A stretch of 62,677 bases of DNA from Bacteroidota bacterium (GCA_018267625.1 JAFDYC010000024.1:1-62677), one strand, 5' to 3'; counted from the first letter of the stretch, positions 25,519-35,623 are shown. Translations and numbers: made by a program. Notes: a model not told the origin generated them from the sequence alone.

Positions 25519-28137
25519 CTAGCGCAATAAGGTCAGATTGCCTGTGTAATGCTCGTGTGTGCCGTTTGTAAACTGGACATCCAGCATATAGACATACACA
25601 CCTTGTGGTTGGTCAACACCGTTGAACTTACCATCCCAGCCACGGCCATCAGTTACTTCAGAATTGAAGATTTTCTGACCCCAGCGGTTGAAGATGTCCA
25701 ATTTGAAACTGGCTACTGAATGGCTGAGGGTTTCCCGGGGCAGGAAATAATCATTGACACCATCCCCATTCGGAGTGAATGAATTAGGAATGTCCACGTA
25801 GCAGGCTTTTTTAATCAGGATACTGTCTGTGTTTTCGCAACCCGCTAAGCGAACACGAGCCCAATAAGTGCCAATAGTTCGGGCGGCGATAGAAGGTGTC
25901 GTTTCGCCGGTGTTCCAGACATATTGAGCGGCCGTATTGCCTAAATTCTTACGATCGGAAAGGATAATCGGTGAACCATTCGGGCAAAGGGCTGTATCCG
26001 GGCCGAGGTCAACGGAAGGGAATGGATTCACTTTCAAGGGCAGCGTCACGGTACCTGGAGGGCAATAGCGATAGTTTGCAGTGAGCACAACGAAATAAGT
26101 GCCTGGTTCGGTATAGGTGTAGGCAACGAGAACGGAGTCCTGGAAGATAGTGCCATCGCCCATATTGAAATTCAGGTCTGTAAAACCAACGCTGGAATAG
26201 TCTGCCTTAAGATGAGCTGTTTGCCCCTGGCAAATAGAAGAATCATCTGTGATGATGTTGACTACGGGTACTGGATCCGCTACCACTGTATGAGATTTTG
26301 AAGCGGTACAATGTAAGTAGCCATCCGTAAGGGTAAGTGTCACCACATATGTCCCTGGCTTGGAATACTTGTGCGTCGGCTTCGATAAAGTTGAAGTTGT
26401 CCCGTCTCCAAAATCATAGAGGTAAGTCACGCATTCCGGAAGGTTTCGCCAATATGGATTACTGCAAGGTAGGATAGACTTATCTGTAAACCGGAACAGG
26501 TGATCCAAACAAGCGGTGCTGTCATCAATATCAAAGTCTGGCAACAGAGGGTGACTCACGTTAATGAGTTTGTTGATGGTGTCTGTACAGTATTGATTTT
26601 TGACAAGCAGTACTACAGGGTAGAAGCCTTGCTCCTTGAAAATATGCGTGGGAGCAATGGCATCTGTGTAGTAGTAAGCGCCATTGTAGCCTACGCTGTC
26701 ACGGAAATTCCAGGCAAAACTGTCAATGGCACTTACCGGATAGGAAGTGTTGAAGAACACAACAGTGTCTTCTGAACAGCCATAATAATACTGATATTCA
26801 AACGCGGCTTTTGGAGTAGAATCTACTACTTTGATGTTGACCGTATCATACCAATGGCATCCATTTAAGGTGTACACATCTAAAATAAACTGAGTGCTTT
26901 TTGAAATCTGGAATGTTGGTACCAGCGTTACATCGGTGCCTCCGAAAATGACTGCCTTGGGAGTCCAGTTATAACCATATAAGATGCTGCCGGATGTATC
27001 TGAAAGTACCGCGGTAATAGAGTCAGTTAATTGTTGCCCACAACTGATAATTGTTCGGTCGGGTCCTGCATTTACAGTTGCCCGGGCGATACGGAGTACG
27101 GTTGTGTCAGGAATCACATTGATGCCGCTGCAATTAGCATCTAAATGTGTGATTACTGAAGAGCTGCTGGCGTTGACAATAACGGAAGAGCCCGAACCGG
27201 TAATCGTTGCATTTCCACTGACTACAGTCCAGGTATAGGGGCCAGGGCCATTGGCCTTTAAAACCAGATTGCTGGCCGAATCGCAGATATTAATGGTGTC
27301 TGAGGTGCCCTGATTCCCCTGGTAACCAGAATAGCCACAACTAGCCATGTCTGATGCGGGAAATGAATTGAAAGGATTGGATGCAGATGCCGTAAAGGTG
27401 ACCGTAGTGCCACTGATGATGCCTGAATACAGTTTGCCATTAGCACCGTCATAATAAACTTCATTACCATTTACAGCTAAACCACCCCCTCCGGTGCTAT
27501 AAGTTCCTGCCAGGGTGTAGGTGGCAAGTAAAGAACCGGTAGGGTCAAATTTTTTAAGAATTGCCGGGCTGGCTCCCTGAAATATCACGTAATAGTTTCC
27601 GGAACAGTCGGCAGCAATGTCCGATGATTGATTGTTCAGAGATGCTCCGCCGGAAGCATTGCCTACAAACACAGGAGAACCTGTGCCGGTACTCCGGAAT
27701 ACAATTCCACTAGCAGGGTCATAAGAAAAAATATAGCCCCCGCCGCCAGCGATATTATCGGAGTTCAAAACCGCTCCGGTGGATATCCAGGACGTGCCAT
27801 TCCAATAATGCAAAATCCGGGTTGTACCATTAAATACGGTGGTATAATAGGTCAGGCTCGGGCTACCTCCATTCAGGTTCGCGCTCACAGCCAGAGCGCT
27901 TGCTGTGGGGCCGCCGGCCACTGAAGCGCCGGGCATCGTAATCCCGGTGTAGGAAAAACCCGTTGGGTTTGATGGTGTCATCACAAATACAGAATCGTGA
28001 GACACAAAATATATTTTACCAGAACCGGTACCGCTACAAACGGGCAGCGTACTGACTTGTGCTGCAGCAGTAGCAATCGTTCCGGCTGCAAGTACGGTTA
28101 GGCTTAATCCCTTGAAAATTTGTGAAATTGGCTTCAT
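25519..28137 (-). CDS. PKD-domain protein with T9SS type B (gliding-motility-associated) C terminus
   Basis: 872 residues from ATG 28137, chosen over an upstream ATG because MKPISQIFKGLSLTVLAAG starts a normal signal peptide (cleavage near AAAQ at 26). An N-terminal region of about 250 residues has propeller-like repeats. Several PKD-type domains follow (for example YDFGDGTTSTLSKPTHKYSK and FNMGDGTIFQDSVLV). The C-terminal 90 residues are the type B signal: PNSFTPNGDGVNDYFLP, FNRWGQKIF, GWDGKFNGVDQPQGVYVY. It should leave the cell by the T9SS. Type B proteins include adhesins and appendage-like polymers; which applies here is not known. Confidence 0.88.
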   Translation of the reverse strand: MKPISQIFKGLSLTVLAAGTIATAAAQVSTLPVCSGTGSGKIYFVSHDSVFVMTPSNPTGFSYTGITMPGASVAGGPTASALAVSANLNGGSPSLTYYTTVFNGTTRILHYWNGTSWISTGAVLNSDNIAGGGGYIFSYDPASGIVFRSTGTGSPVFVGNASGGASLNNQSSDIAADCSGNYYVIFQGASPAILKKFDPTGSLLATYTLAGTYSTGGGGLAVNGNEVYYDGANGKLYSGIISGTTVTFTASASNPFNSFPASDMASCGYSGYQGNQGTSDTINICDSASNLVLKANGPGPYTWTVVSGNATITGSGSSVIVNASSSSVITHLDANCSGINVIPDTTVLRIARATVNAGPDRTIISCGQQLTDSITAVLSDTSGSILYGYNWTPKAVIFGGTDVTLVPTFQISKSTQFILDVYTLNGCHWYDTVNIKVVDSTPKAAFEYQYYYGCSEDTVVFFNTSYPVSAIDSFAWNFRDSVGYNGAYYYTDAIAPTHIFKEQGFYPVVLLVKNQYCTDTINKLINVSHPLLPDFDIDDSTACLDHLFRFTDKSILPCSNPYWRNLPECVTYLYDFGDGTTSTLSKPTHKYSKPGTYVVTLTLTDGYLHCTASKSHTVVADPVPVVNIITDDSSICQGQTAHLKADYSSVGFTDLNFNMGDGTIFQDSVLVAYTYTEPGTYFVVLTANYRYCPPGTVTLPLKVNPFPSVDLGPDTALCPNGSPIILSDRKNLGNTAAQYVWNTGETTPSIAARTIGTYWARVRLAGCENTDSILIKKACYVDIPNSFTPNGDGVNDYFLPRETLSHSVASFKLDIFNRWGQKIFNSEVTDGRGWDGKFNGVDQPQGVYVYMLDVQFTNGTHEHYTGNLTLLR

Positions 28138-28329
28138 GGATATAAATTTTGATTCCTGGTGGAAGCAGAATTCTTTTTTGAAAATCCCGCCCAAGATACA
28201 AGCTAAGACAGCCTGCCCTGAAAAATGGTTGGCGTAAAATGAACTCCAGCAAAAAATTTTTTTTATCATCAATTGTCATAGCAGTCCCATATACCTGCCT
28301 TTACCTTCGCGACAACTATACCAGAAAAC

Positions 28330-29757
28330 GTGTCAAGAAAAAAGAAAAACCGGCTAGTTGAATTTGAGGATATACAAGTAACTGCCTATGCTGCAGAGGG
28401 AAAAAGCTTGGGGCACCTGCCCGATGGACGCATTGCATTTATTGAAGGTGCCGTGCCGGGCGATACGGTAAAACTCCGCCTCAACCGCAATAAAAAAAGT
28501 TTTGTCGAAGGCAAAGCCATTGCCATAACCATTGAATCTCCTGACCGGGTTCAGCCTTTCTGCCCGCACTTCGGCACTTGCGGAGGTTGTAAATGGCAAA
28601 TGTTGCCTTACGAAAAACAAGTTCAGTATAAACAACAGCAGGTTCAGGACCAACTCAGCCGAATTTCAGGCATCCGCCTCCCCGAGTTCAGCCCCATCAT
28701 AGCAGCACCTCCCGAAGGCACACGTTACTACCGCAACAAGCTGGAGTTTACATTCAGTGCTACCCGCTATTTTACTGCTCAGGAAATTGCAGCAGCACCT
28801 GAAGGCAGCCTACAGCCGGAACCCGCACTGGGCTTTCATGCGCCCGGGCTTTTCGATAAAGTAGTACCGATTCACACCTGCTTTTTACAACCAGAGCCAA
28901 CGAATATCCTGCTGAAAGTCCTGCGGGAATATTCAGCCTCCAGACAGCTCAGCTACTACAATTTTCGCTTGCAGGAAGGCTGGCTGCGCAATGCCATCAT
29001 TCGGGTGGCACGTAGTGGCGAAGTGATGCTAAACATCGTCTTTCAGCACGAAAACGAAACCGAACGGATAGCATTGCTCCATCACCTGCTCCGCGAGATT
29101 CCGGGAATCACCACCTTGCTGTATACAATTAATGGTAAGGTCAATGATACCCTTTACGACTTGCCGGTACATACCTTTTTTGGCCCGGGATATATCCGCG
29201 AAACCTTGGAAGATTTTGAATTCCGGATTTCGCCCAAATCTTTCTTTCAGACCAATACCTTCCAGGCTGAAAAGCTCTATCAGGTCGTTCGGGAATTTGC
29301 TGGCATGAAAGGGGATGAAATCCTTTATGACCTCTATTGCGGAACAGGAAGCATCGGGATTTTTTGCAGTAAAAATGCCCGGAAGGTTATTGGTATTGAA
29401 GCTGTGGCTGACGCTGTGAAGGATGCGCAACAAAATGCTCAGTTGAACGGGCTGCAGCATTGTCAATTTTTTACAGGGGATGTCAGTGCCATTTGCAACG
29501 ATGACTTTTTCAAGGCACATGGTCGCCCGGATGTCTTAATTACGGACCCACCCCGCGCCGGGATGCACGCCCAACTGGTAGAAACACTCTTGCGCATCCG
29601 GGCGCCACGCCTGGTTTACGTGAGTTGCAACCCGGCCACGCAGGCCCGTGACTTAGCTTTGCTGGACGAAGCCTATGAGGTGCAGGCCTTGCAGCCAGTG
29701 GATATGTTTCCGCATACCCAGCATATCGAAAATGTAGCCCTACTTACACTGCGCTAG
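28330..29757 (+). CDS. rlmD: 23S rRNA (uracil-5-)-methyltransferase, RlmD/RumA family
   Basis: 475 residues with a GTG start. An N-terminal TRAM domain (about 10-65) is followed by the 4Fe-4S cysteines C78, C84 and C87 (CPHFGTCGGC) and a fourth further on. The SAM-binding domain has DLYCGTGSIGIF near residue 337 and LITDPPRAGMH near 401, and the catalytic cysteine is in YVSCNPAT near 432. The family forms 5-methyluridine in 23S rRNA; this branch also includes tRNA enzymes, so the exact target is not certain. It is divergent from the type B T9SS gene. Confidence 0.88.
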   Translation: MSRKKKNRLVEFEDIQVTAYAAEGKSLGHLPDGRIAFIEGAVPGDTVKLRLNRNKKSFVEGKAIAITIESPDRVQPFCPHFGTCGGCKWQMLPYEKQVQYKQQQVQDQLSRISGIRLPEFSPIIAAPPEGTRYYRNKLEFTFSATRYFTAQEIAAAPEGSLQPEPALGFHAPGLFDKVVPIHTCFLQPEPTNILLKVLREYSASRQLSYYNFRLQEGWLRNAIIRVARSGEVMLNIVFQHENETERIALLHHLLREIPGITTLLYTINGKVNDTLYDLPVHTFFGPGYIRETLEDFEFRISPKSFFQTNTFQAEKLYQVVREFAGMKGDEILYDLYCGTGSIGIFCSKNARKVIGIEAVADAVKDAQQNAQLNGLQHCQFFTGDVSAICNDDFFKAHGRPDVLITDPPRAGMHAQLVETLLRIRAPRLVYVSCNPATQARDLALLDEAYEVQALQPVDMFPHTQHIENVALLTLR

Positions 29758-29766
29758 ATACGGATG

Positions 29767-30369
29767 CTACCAGTCGGGCACGCGTTTCTGCAAGGCTTCT
29801 GCAGATTTTTCCTTGCAAAAATCCTCGATGGATTTTGCATCGTTTGAAACCCCAGGCAGCAAATTGCGTTGCAGGAGCCGATTGCCTTCCAGCTCAATGC
29901 TCAGGATACCATGCCGCACCAGCACCCTGTCAATTTCCGTCCAGGGCAGTAGTCGGATGATACCTCCTTTCGGGAGGCGAATACCTTGTTCGTTTATCAG
30001 GGCCTGTGGTGCAGCCGGCTTGCGTAATTCCCAAAGTGCAGCCACAAAAATGGCGAGGGCAATGATGCCAAATAGTACAGCAGGCTTGGCTTGGCCGGCA
30101 AAAGCAAAGGTGCCGCTGGCCCCCAGCACAGCGATAACTTCCAGGATACGCAGGCTCAGACTTCGCTTACCTTCCCGGAGCCAGTTTTTATAAAAAATAG
30201 CTGCTGCAAAAATGCCCAGACCCAGCAGAAAACTAAGTATGCCCAGCCAGATAAAAGGCTTGTAAGCATGCTTGAAATTGGGTGAGATTGTCGTGAACCA
30301 GTACAGCACAAAACTACCCGCCCCAATACCGCATAGCACTAAAGCAAGCATCAGGTGCAGGGTCGTCAT
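29767..30369 (-). CDS. Membrane protein of unknown function
   Basis: About 200 residues from ATG 30369 (MTTLHLMLALVL). Four hydrophobic segments fill residues 5-125, and the C-terminal 75 residues are soluble and resemble a PH-like bacterial domain (IRLPKGGIIRLLPWTEIDRVLV, GILSIELEGNRLLQRNLL). It is convergent with rlmD, 9 bases apart, and lies downstream of the M1 peptidase on the same strand. Confidence 0.65.
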   Translation of the reverse strand: MTTLHLMLALVLCGIGAGSFVLYWFTTISPNFKHAYKPFIWLGILSFLLGLGIFAAAIFYKNWLREGKRSLSLRILEVIAVLGASGTFAFAGQAKPAVLFGIIALAIFVAALWELRKPAAPQALINEQGIRLPKGGIIRLLPWTEIDRVLVRHGILSIELEGNRLLQRNLLPGVSNDAKSIEDFCKEKSAEALQKRVPDW

Positions 30370-30449
30370 TCGCCGGGTGGCGCCCGTTTCGAGGGGCAGA
30401 AGCGGCAGCACAAATTGCATGGCGGCAAAGATAAACTCAGGCCCCCCTG

Positions 30450-32318
30450 CTACTTACGAATCATCTTGTCTAAAATGGCTTGCGTCAACGGATGATAATT
30501 CTGGCGGTACTGGTCGTAAAGACGCTTCGCAACTTCCTGCTGCCCGGTTTCCATTAATGCTCCATACACTGGCTCCAGAAACTTTTGCCTTCCCACATGA
30601 CTTAGAAATTTTTCCATCGCAGGATATGCTTCGGTGTAGCGGTGTTGCACGGACATCGCGTACCACAAATCTGCAATTTCACTATTGCCAGATTGGGTAA
30701 AGTGAAACTGCCCATCCAAAGCTTTCATCTGCCCGAGACTGATGTTTTCAGGCATGTTACGCAGGAAATGAAGCCACTCATAAGTCGTCCATGAACCGGT
30801 TTGAAGCTGCGCTGCTGGGCTGCCATTCAGGAAGCGGCTACGTTCCAGATTCACCATGCGGAACCGGGCACTGTCGGCGCGGGGGCAATTGGCAGGTATG
30901 CCCGGTTCATATACCCAGGCATGGATATCCAGCTTCTTTTCCAATGCAGTATCTCCCAGGATCAGATTTGCCCGCAAGTATTTTAGGAAGGCTTCGGTAG
31001 TAATGCTATGAAAGGCATGCTCTGAAAAGTATTTTTTCAGGAAGGCATCAAAGCGTTCGCGACCCACATTGCGCTCAATCAGCCAGAGGAAAGCGGCCCC
31101 TTTTTCGTAGGGAATGTCCGAGAGGCAATCATCCGGATTGCGGCCTTTCATATTTAGTTTCAGCCAGGTGTCCGGGCTGGTTTTTCCCAGGCGTGCCACT
31201 TCGTCTTCCAAATCCTGATAACCCAGCTCCCAGAGCATATCCACGTAGCTTTTGTCGGTCAAAGCTTCCGTAATCCTGCGTTCGATGTACACGGTAAACC
31301 CTTCGTTCATCCAGATGTCGTCCCAAGTGGCATTGGTCACCAGGTTGCCGCTCCAGCTATGTGCCAGTTCGTGAGCAATCAGGTTGACTAAGCTCCTGTC
31401 CCCGGCAATGACTGTAGGTGTGCAAAAGGTGAGCCTCGGGTTTTCCATGCCGCCCATGGGGAAGCCGGGAGGAGCTACCAAAACATCATAACGCCCCCAG
31501 CGATACGGGCCATAGAGGCTTTCTGCCGTTGAGATCATCTTGCCTACATCTGCAAACTCATACCGGGCTTTATCAATAATGCTGGGCTCGGCATAGACAC
31601 CACTGCGCGGGTCAATCGGGCGGAATGAAATATCACCTACAGCCAGTGCCAGCAAGTAGGCGGGCACCGGGTTCTCCATCTTAAAGTGATACACGCCGCT
31701 GTCGTTGGGGGCTTGCGGGTTTTCGGCGCTCATCAGGGCAATCAGCCCTTGGGGCACACGAACCCGGGCATCGTAAGTGAAACGGATGCCAGGCCCATCA
31801 GCACAGGGCACCCAGGAACGTGCATTGATGCATTCATCTTGAGTGTAGAGAAACGGTTGTTTTTTTGATGCTGTCTGCTCCGGTGTCAGCCACTGCAGCG
31901 CTCGGGCGCTGTCGGATGTAGCATACCATATGCTCACGAGTTTGCTTTGAGTGGTGATGGGGATACGGAGCCTGTTGCCGAGGATTGGAACCGGCGCGTC
32001 CAGACTGAATGAGGTTTTCTTACCATCAACGGCCACGCTGTCAATATGCAACCCATAATCGTCTAAGTGCAGTTCAGGTGCTCCGGTCTTGTTTTCAATG
32101 CTCCAGTCTGCGCGGCCAGAGATTTGCTTCTTTTCAAAAGAGACAGCGATGTCTAAGGATAGATGGTTCATCTGGACACTGTCGGCATTACTTTGGGTAT
32201 GATAGTCCTTGTAAGCTGATGTGGAGTCAGTAGCTGCATTGCTTTTTGAAACAGGGCCCTTGTTATGGCAAGAAGCAACAGACAGCAACGCCATTGCGAG
32301 TGGAGCAAGAATTTTCAT
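30450..32318 (-). CDS. M1 family aminopeptidase, lipoprotein
   Basis: 622 residues. The leader ends in a lipobox VASC with Cys17, so it is probably anchored to a membrane facing the periplasm or outside. The M1 fold is clear: the exopeptidase motif GGMENPRLTF near residue 291, the zinc site HELAH near 316, and the third ligand in NEGFTVYIE near 335. It ends with the helical domain found in leukotriene-A4-hydrolase-like members (LFRDAY-type repeats are less clear). It would remove N-terminal residues from peptides. The DUF3307 gene is 29 bases upstream. Confidence 0.92.
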   Translation of the reverse strand: MKILAPLAMALLSVASCHNKGPVSKSNAATDSTSAYKDYHTQSNADSVQMNHLSLDIAVSFEKKQISGRADWSIENKTGAPELHLDDYGLHIDSVAVDGKKTSFSLDAPVPILGNRLRIPITTQSKLVSIWYATSDSARALQWLTPEQTASKKQPFLYTQDECINARSWVPCADGPGIRFTYDARVRVPQGLIALMSAENPQAPNDSGVYHFKMENPVPAYLLALAVGDISFRPIDPRSGVYAEPSIIDKARYEFADVGKMISTAESLYGPYRWGRYDVLVAPPGFPMGGMENPRLTFCTPTVIAGDRSLVNLIAHELAHSWSGNLVTNATWDDIWMNEGFTVYIERRITEALTDKSYVDMLWELGYQDLEDEVARLGKTSPDTWLKLNMKGRNPDDCLSDIPYEKGAAFLWLIERNVGRERFDAFLKKYFSEHAFHSITTEAFLKYLRANLILGDTALEKKLDIHAWVYEPGIPANCPRADSARFRMVNLERSRFLNGSPAAQLQTGSWTTYEWLHFLRNMPENISLGQMKALDGQFHFTQSGNSEIADLWYAMSVQHRYTEAYPAMEKFLSHVGRQKFLEPVYGALMETGQQEVAKRLYDQYRQNYHPLTQAILDKMIRK

Positions 32319-32347
32319 TGAAAAAAGTAGAAACTGAAAAAAACCAG

Positions 32348-33076
32348 TCAGGCTGCAAGTTGCTTCAAAACCATTTGTATGCCGAGCCCGGTCATGATGG
32401 ACAGCCCAAAACTGAGCAGGGTACCGATAAGCATATACTCAGTTTGCCCTTTGTCGCGGCCCTCACGCAGGTCGCCGAAACGAAACACACTTTTTGCGGC
32501 AATCAGGAAGCCAATGGCCGCCCATTGACCGATGAGTACGAAACTGAAGCAGAGCACCCGTTCGATGATACCAATCCAGCGACCGGCCTTGAAGAGCAGC
32601 TCACGTTCTTCGGGCATATCAAGGCGCCATTTCGCTGTGGAGAGCGCAATGAGCGTAGGGAAGAGCAGGCAGTTGAGTGCATAACCCACGGTGAGCCACC
32701 ACAGTTTCGGTGCCTGCATGATGGCAGTCAATGACAGGGCGAATTCTCCGGCAGGAGCCGCCAGGCCACAGCATATAGCGATGACCAGAAGATGCAGTGC
32801 CTGGTCCATAAGAAAGGCAGAAACACCTTCTTTCTTTAGCAATGCTTTCATCCCATCAAAGAGCAAATGACCAGCGGCAATGATGAGGCCGATGAGCCAG
32901 GCATTTGGTTGAAAGGCCAAAGCAGTGGCGAGCGCAAAATGAATTAGAACATGGAGGTATAGCCTGGAGGAGCGGAAGTGGTATGCACGACGATGAGCTA
33001 CCCAGGAGTCAGGCTGCAAGAGAAAATCGCCCAGGATGTGTGCCAGCAATAGCCGGGCGGGCAGGCTCCAGTCCAT
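32348..33076 (-). CDS. DUF3307 membrane protein
   Basis: 242 residues and about six hydrophobic segments. The start LLLAHILGDFLLQPDSWVAHR near residues 8-28 is the DUF3307 signature, followed by LYLHVLIHFALA and AAGHLLFDGMK. The function of the family is unknown. It lies 3 bases after SatD, and this SatD-DUF3307 pairing recurs in bacteria, which suggests that the two act together. Confidence 0.85.
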   Translation of the reverse strand: MDWSLPARLLLAHILGDFLLQPDSWVAHRRAYHFRSSRLYLHVLIHFALATALAFQPNAWLIGLIIAAGHLLFDGMKALLKKEGVSAFLMDQALHLLVIAICCGLAAPAGEFALSLTAIMQAPKLWWLTVGYALNCLLFPTLIALSTAKWRLDMPEERELLFKAGRWIGIIERVLCFSFVLIGQWAAIGFLIAAKSVFRFGDLREGRDKGQTEYMLIGTLLSFGLSIMTGLGIQMVLKQLAA

Positions 33077-33079
33077 ACG

Positions 33080-33757
33080 CTAAGGTTTTGGTTTGGGGTT
33101 GAGTCGCTGGCTCATGCTCTGGCGAAAATAGCTTTCCCAATGCCTGATGGCGGGCCAGCCAGCAGCCTGCAATCTTTTATGAATGGAAGACTGGGAAATG
33201 CCGATGTGTTCGGCTAATGCCTGCTGGGTTTTGCCCTGTAGCATTTGCTGGAAAATAGCCTCACCTGAGTTGGCCGTCCACCGGCTGATGATATGTTCGG
33301 CAAGAATACATTCAGCATTCAGTGCCTCGGTCCAGGCATCGTCTGATGTGTGAAAGGCGATGCGTTGTGTTTCGATAAATTTTAGGTTATCGAGGAGGCT
33401 GCCGGATTGCTGAAAAGCAGGCCCTCCGGATGCGGCCAGTGTTTTTGCGCGATGGCTGACTGGCCCAATGCCGATGGCAATTCGGGCATCCCATTGCATC
33501 CCATTGGTGACGGTCGCCTTCAAGGCTGCACGCCACAGCAAGGCGATATGGAGCACCTCCTCCGGTCGTTCCAACAATATCTGGAAGGAATCGCCCCGGA
33601 AGAGTTCAAAGCTTTTTTTACGCCGGAAGAGCTTCGCTTCTATAATTCTGGAGATTTCACCTAAGCGTTGTTCTACTGCAGCAGAGCCAAGCTTGCGGGA
33701 GCCGACTAGATCGGCAGTAAGCACAGCATATTGAGGTTTTTTTACTTGTGCTGCCAT
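33080..33757 (-). CDS. SatD family protein with C-terminal helix-turn-helix
   Basis: 225 residues from ATG 33757 (MAAQVKKPQYAVL). A longer frame upstream runs through the 29-bp repeats and is judged not to be coding. The SatD core is seen in VLTADLVGSRKLG near residues 11-23, FRGDSFQILLERPE near 55, and RIAIGIGP near 86. Residues about 165-210 form an HTH (QQALAEHIGISQSSIHKRL), so the protein may bind DNA. SatD is known from an acid-response operon in streptococci, without a defined biochemical role. The six tandem repeats directly upstream are possible operator sites. Confidence 0.85.
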   Translation of the reverse strand: MAAQVKKPQYAVLTADLVGSRKLGSAAVEQRLGEISRIIEAKLFRRKKSFELFRGDSFQILLERPEEVLHIALLWRAALKATVTNGMQWDARIAIGIGPVSHRAKTLAASGGPAFQQSGSLLDNLKFIETQRIAFHTSDDAWTEALNAECILAEHIISRWTANSGEAIFQQMLQGKTQQALAEHIGISQSSIHKRLQAAGWPAIRHWESYFRQSMSQRLNPKPKP

Positions 33758-33762
33758 TGCCA

Positions 33763-33936
33763 GAATATAGCCTTTTAATGGAATAATCCACGAATATAGC
33801 CTTTTAAAGGAATAATCACCAATTATTCGCTTCTGATGGAATAATCTTCGATTATAGCCTTTTAATGGAATAATCACCAATTATTCGCTTCTGATGGAAT
33901 AATCTTCAATTATAGCCTTTTAATGGAATAATCAGG
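33763..33936. repeat. Six tandem 29-bp imperfect repeats upstream of satD
   Basis: Units start at 33763, 33792, 33821, 33850, 33879 and 33908. All share the core TGGAATAATC (AGGAATAATC in unit 2). Units 1, 2, 4 and 6 carry ATAGCCTTTTAA, while units 3 and 5 are identical to each other and carry ATTCGCTTCTGA, so units 3-6 form a 58-bp higher-order repeat. The array fills the whole gap between the ABC permease stop (33932) and the SatD start (33757). The period is not a multiple of three. Confidence 0.95.
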
Positions 33937-35623
33937 CATCTGCCTTTACCGCTTCCCATTTGGTGTGCAGGTAGCTATCCCATACCAGCCAAAGCAAGAT
34001 GGATGAAAGTGTGAGATAGAGCAGCTTCAGCCAAAGCAGATGCATAGCCAGATAATGCCCAATGCCCAATGCTGCCGGAATGGACATGCCGAGGAGCACA
34101 CGAAGGAATTTAGAACCGCCGGTTGCGGTATGGTCAATCTGAGAAAATGGAAAACGGCGGTAGGAAATGCGGGCTACACTGGCAGCAAACAGCGTAATGT
34201 TTACCAATGCAAGAGCCACATCAACCCAGGCAGAGGGCCCCCAGACTAAGAGCACAAAAACAGTAACGGCCGCAAAGAAGGGTAGAAAATATTTTATCCA
34301 AACCACTTTGAAGGCTCCGGCGAAAAGGGCGCCCGGCTCTTCCAGGGGCACAGCATAGTAGATCCAGGCTGCTTTGTATTGCTCTGAAATACCGAGGAAG
34401 GAAAAAGCCTGTAACATGACTACCGAACACATGTAGAGCAAAATGAGGTGGCTGCTGGTTTCGGGTAAGTGCTGCCACTGAGCAGCCAGCGAATGCTTGC
34501 TCTGCAACATCAGATACACAAAATAGATGGGTACGTAGGCAAACATGGGGTAAACTTTCATTTTGAAGCTGCGGCTGCGTGCCGTATGCAGCCACACCAT
34601 GATGAACCCTGCCTGAGCCGCTGGCTGCCGGTTGAGCAAGCGAGCCAACATCATGTATGGCTTCCGGCCACCTGGGCGTATTTCAGTTCCGGATGGCGGT
34701 ACATGGGTTTCTGAGGATTCAATAGTATCCAGCCGGTTGAGGCGTGCGGCAAATTGTGGGGCCAGATACCGCAGGCTGAGCCATAAGAGCAATAGCGGGA
34801 AGATGACGGCCAGAGCGCCCAGCAGCAGGATGTGTTTTATGCCAGGATCCAGCACCCGCACCCAGCTAAAGGTGGCGCTCAGCCAGTAGCTGGGTGTAAA
34901 CGGTGCCCAGCTCATTTGTGCTACCCGGAAATGTTGTGCGGCAGCGGCATCCATCGCGCGGGGAACGAGGTAATAGGTGCCGAATATGATGACTGAAAAA
35001 GCAATTTGGAAATAGCTGAGTAACTCCTTGAATTTCTCGCCGGAGGCGACCCGTAGCATCAGCAGGTAGATGCCCATTACTGCAAACAATGCCGTAATGA
35101 CCAGCAGCAGCAAGGGCAGGGGGAAAAACACGGCTGCCTTCCATCCATACATAATCCCCAGCACGACCCAGCCCGAAATAGACATAGGCAGTACGATGCG
35201 GGTCAGATAGATAAACACATGTAGCAGCCGCGACAGAAACAGTGTTTGGTCCGAAACAGGGCGAGGATGGATGATGTACTTGTCCCGGGTATCAAACAGC
35301 ACACTGGAAAAATCGGATATCAGCGTGAAGGTGAGCAGGAACAAAAACATGGTGAAAAAAAGCCAGAGTGCACTGAGTCGGTCTTCCACCAGCAGCAAGG
35401 GAAAGACATAGATAAGCCCCGTAAAAAATGAAATCAGCACTCCCAATAGGCTGGAGAAGCGGCGGTTTTTCTTTTGCTTTTGCCCACGCCCAATTTGGAT
35501 CGGCTTTCGATCATCAAGCTTCAGCTTCACATCCAGCAATGCCCGAAGTTGCTCCGTATCGGCACCGAGTTTTTGATACAAGCCTTTCGGCAGCATCACC
35601 AGAAATAGGAACAACTTGTTCAT
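33932..35623 (-). CDS. ABC transporter permease (exporter type)
   Basis: About 563 residues from ATG 35623 (MNKLFLFLVMLPKGLY); the frame is open further upstream but that part has no membrane character. About a dozen hydrophobic segments are arranged in two groups around a soluble loop near residues 250-330. Motifs such as VLFDTRDKYIIHPRPVSDQTLF resemble ABC-2 type exporter permeases of Bacteroidetes. The ATPase gene lies about 120 bases upstream on the same strand. The substrate is unknown. Its last five bases overlap the first SatD repeat unit. Confidence 0.75.
   Translation of the reverse strand: MNKLFLFLVMLPKGLYQKLGADTEQLRALLDVKLKLDDRKPIQIGRGQKQKKNRRFSSLLGVLISFFTGLIYVFPLLLVEDRLSALWLFFTMFLFLLTFTLISDFSSVLFDTRDKYIIHPRPVSDQTLFLSRLLHVFIYLTRIVLPMSISGWVVLGIMYGWKAAVFFPLPLLLLVITALFAVMGIYLLMLRVASGEKFKELLSYFQIAFSVIIFGTYYLVPRAMDAAAAQHFRVAQMSWAPFTPSYWLSATFSWVRVLDPGIKHILLLGALAVIFPLLLLWLSLRYLAPQFAARLNRLDTIESSETHVPPSGTEIRPGGRKPYMMLARLLNRQPAAQAGFIMVWLHTARSRSFKMKVYPMFAYVPIYFVYLMLQSKHSLAAQWQHLPETSSHLILLYMCSVVMLQAFSFLGISEQYKAAWIYYAVPLEEPGALFAGAFKVVWIKYFLPFFAAVTVFVLLVWGPSAWVDVALALVNITLFAASVARISYRRFPFSQIDHTATGGSKFLRVLLGMSIPAALGIGHYLAMHLLWLKLLYLTLSSILLWLVWDSYLHTKWEAVKADA

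Noticed and set aside
33758..33880. N-terminal extension of SatD through the tandem repeats.
   Set aside because: The extension is repeat sequence in a frame that the 29-bp period disrupts, and SatD homology begins at the ATG at 33757.
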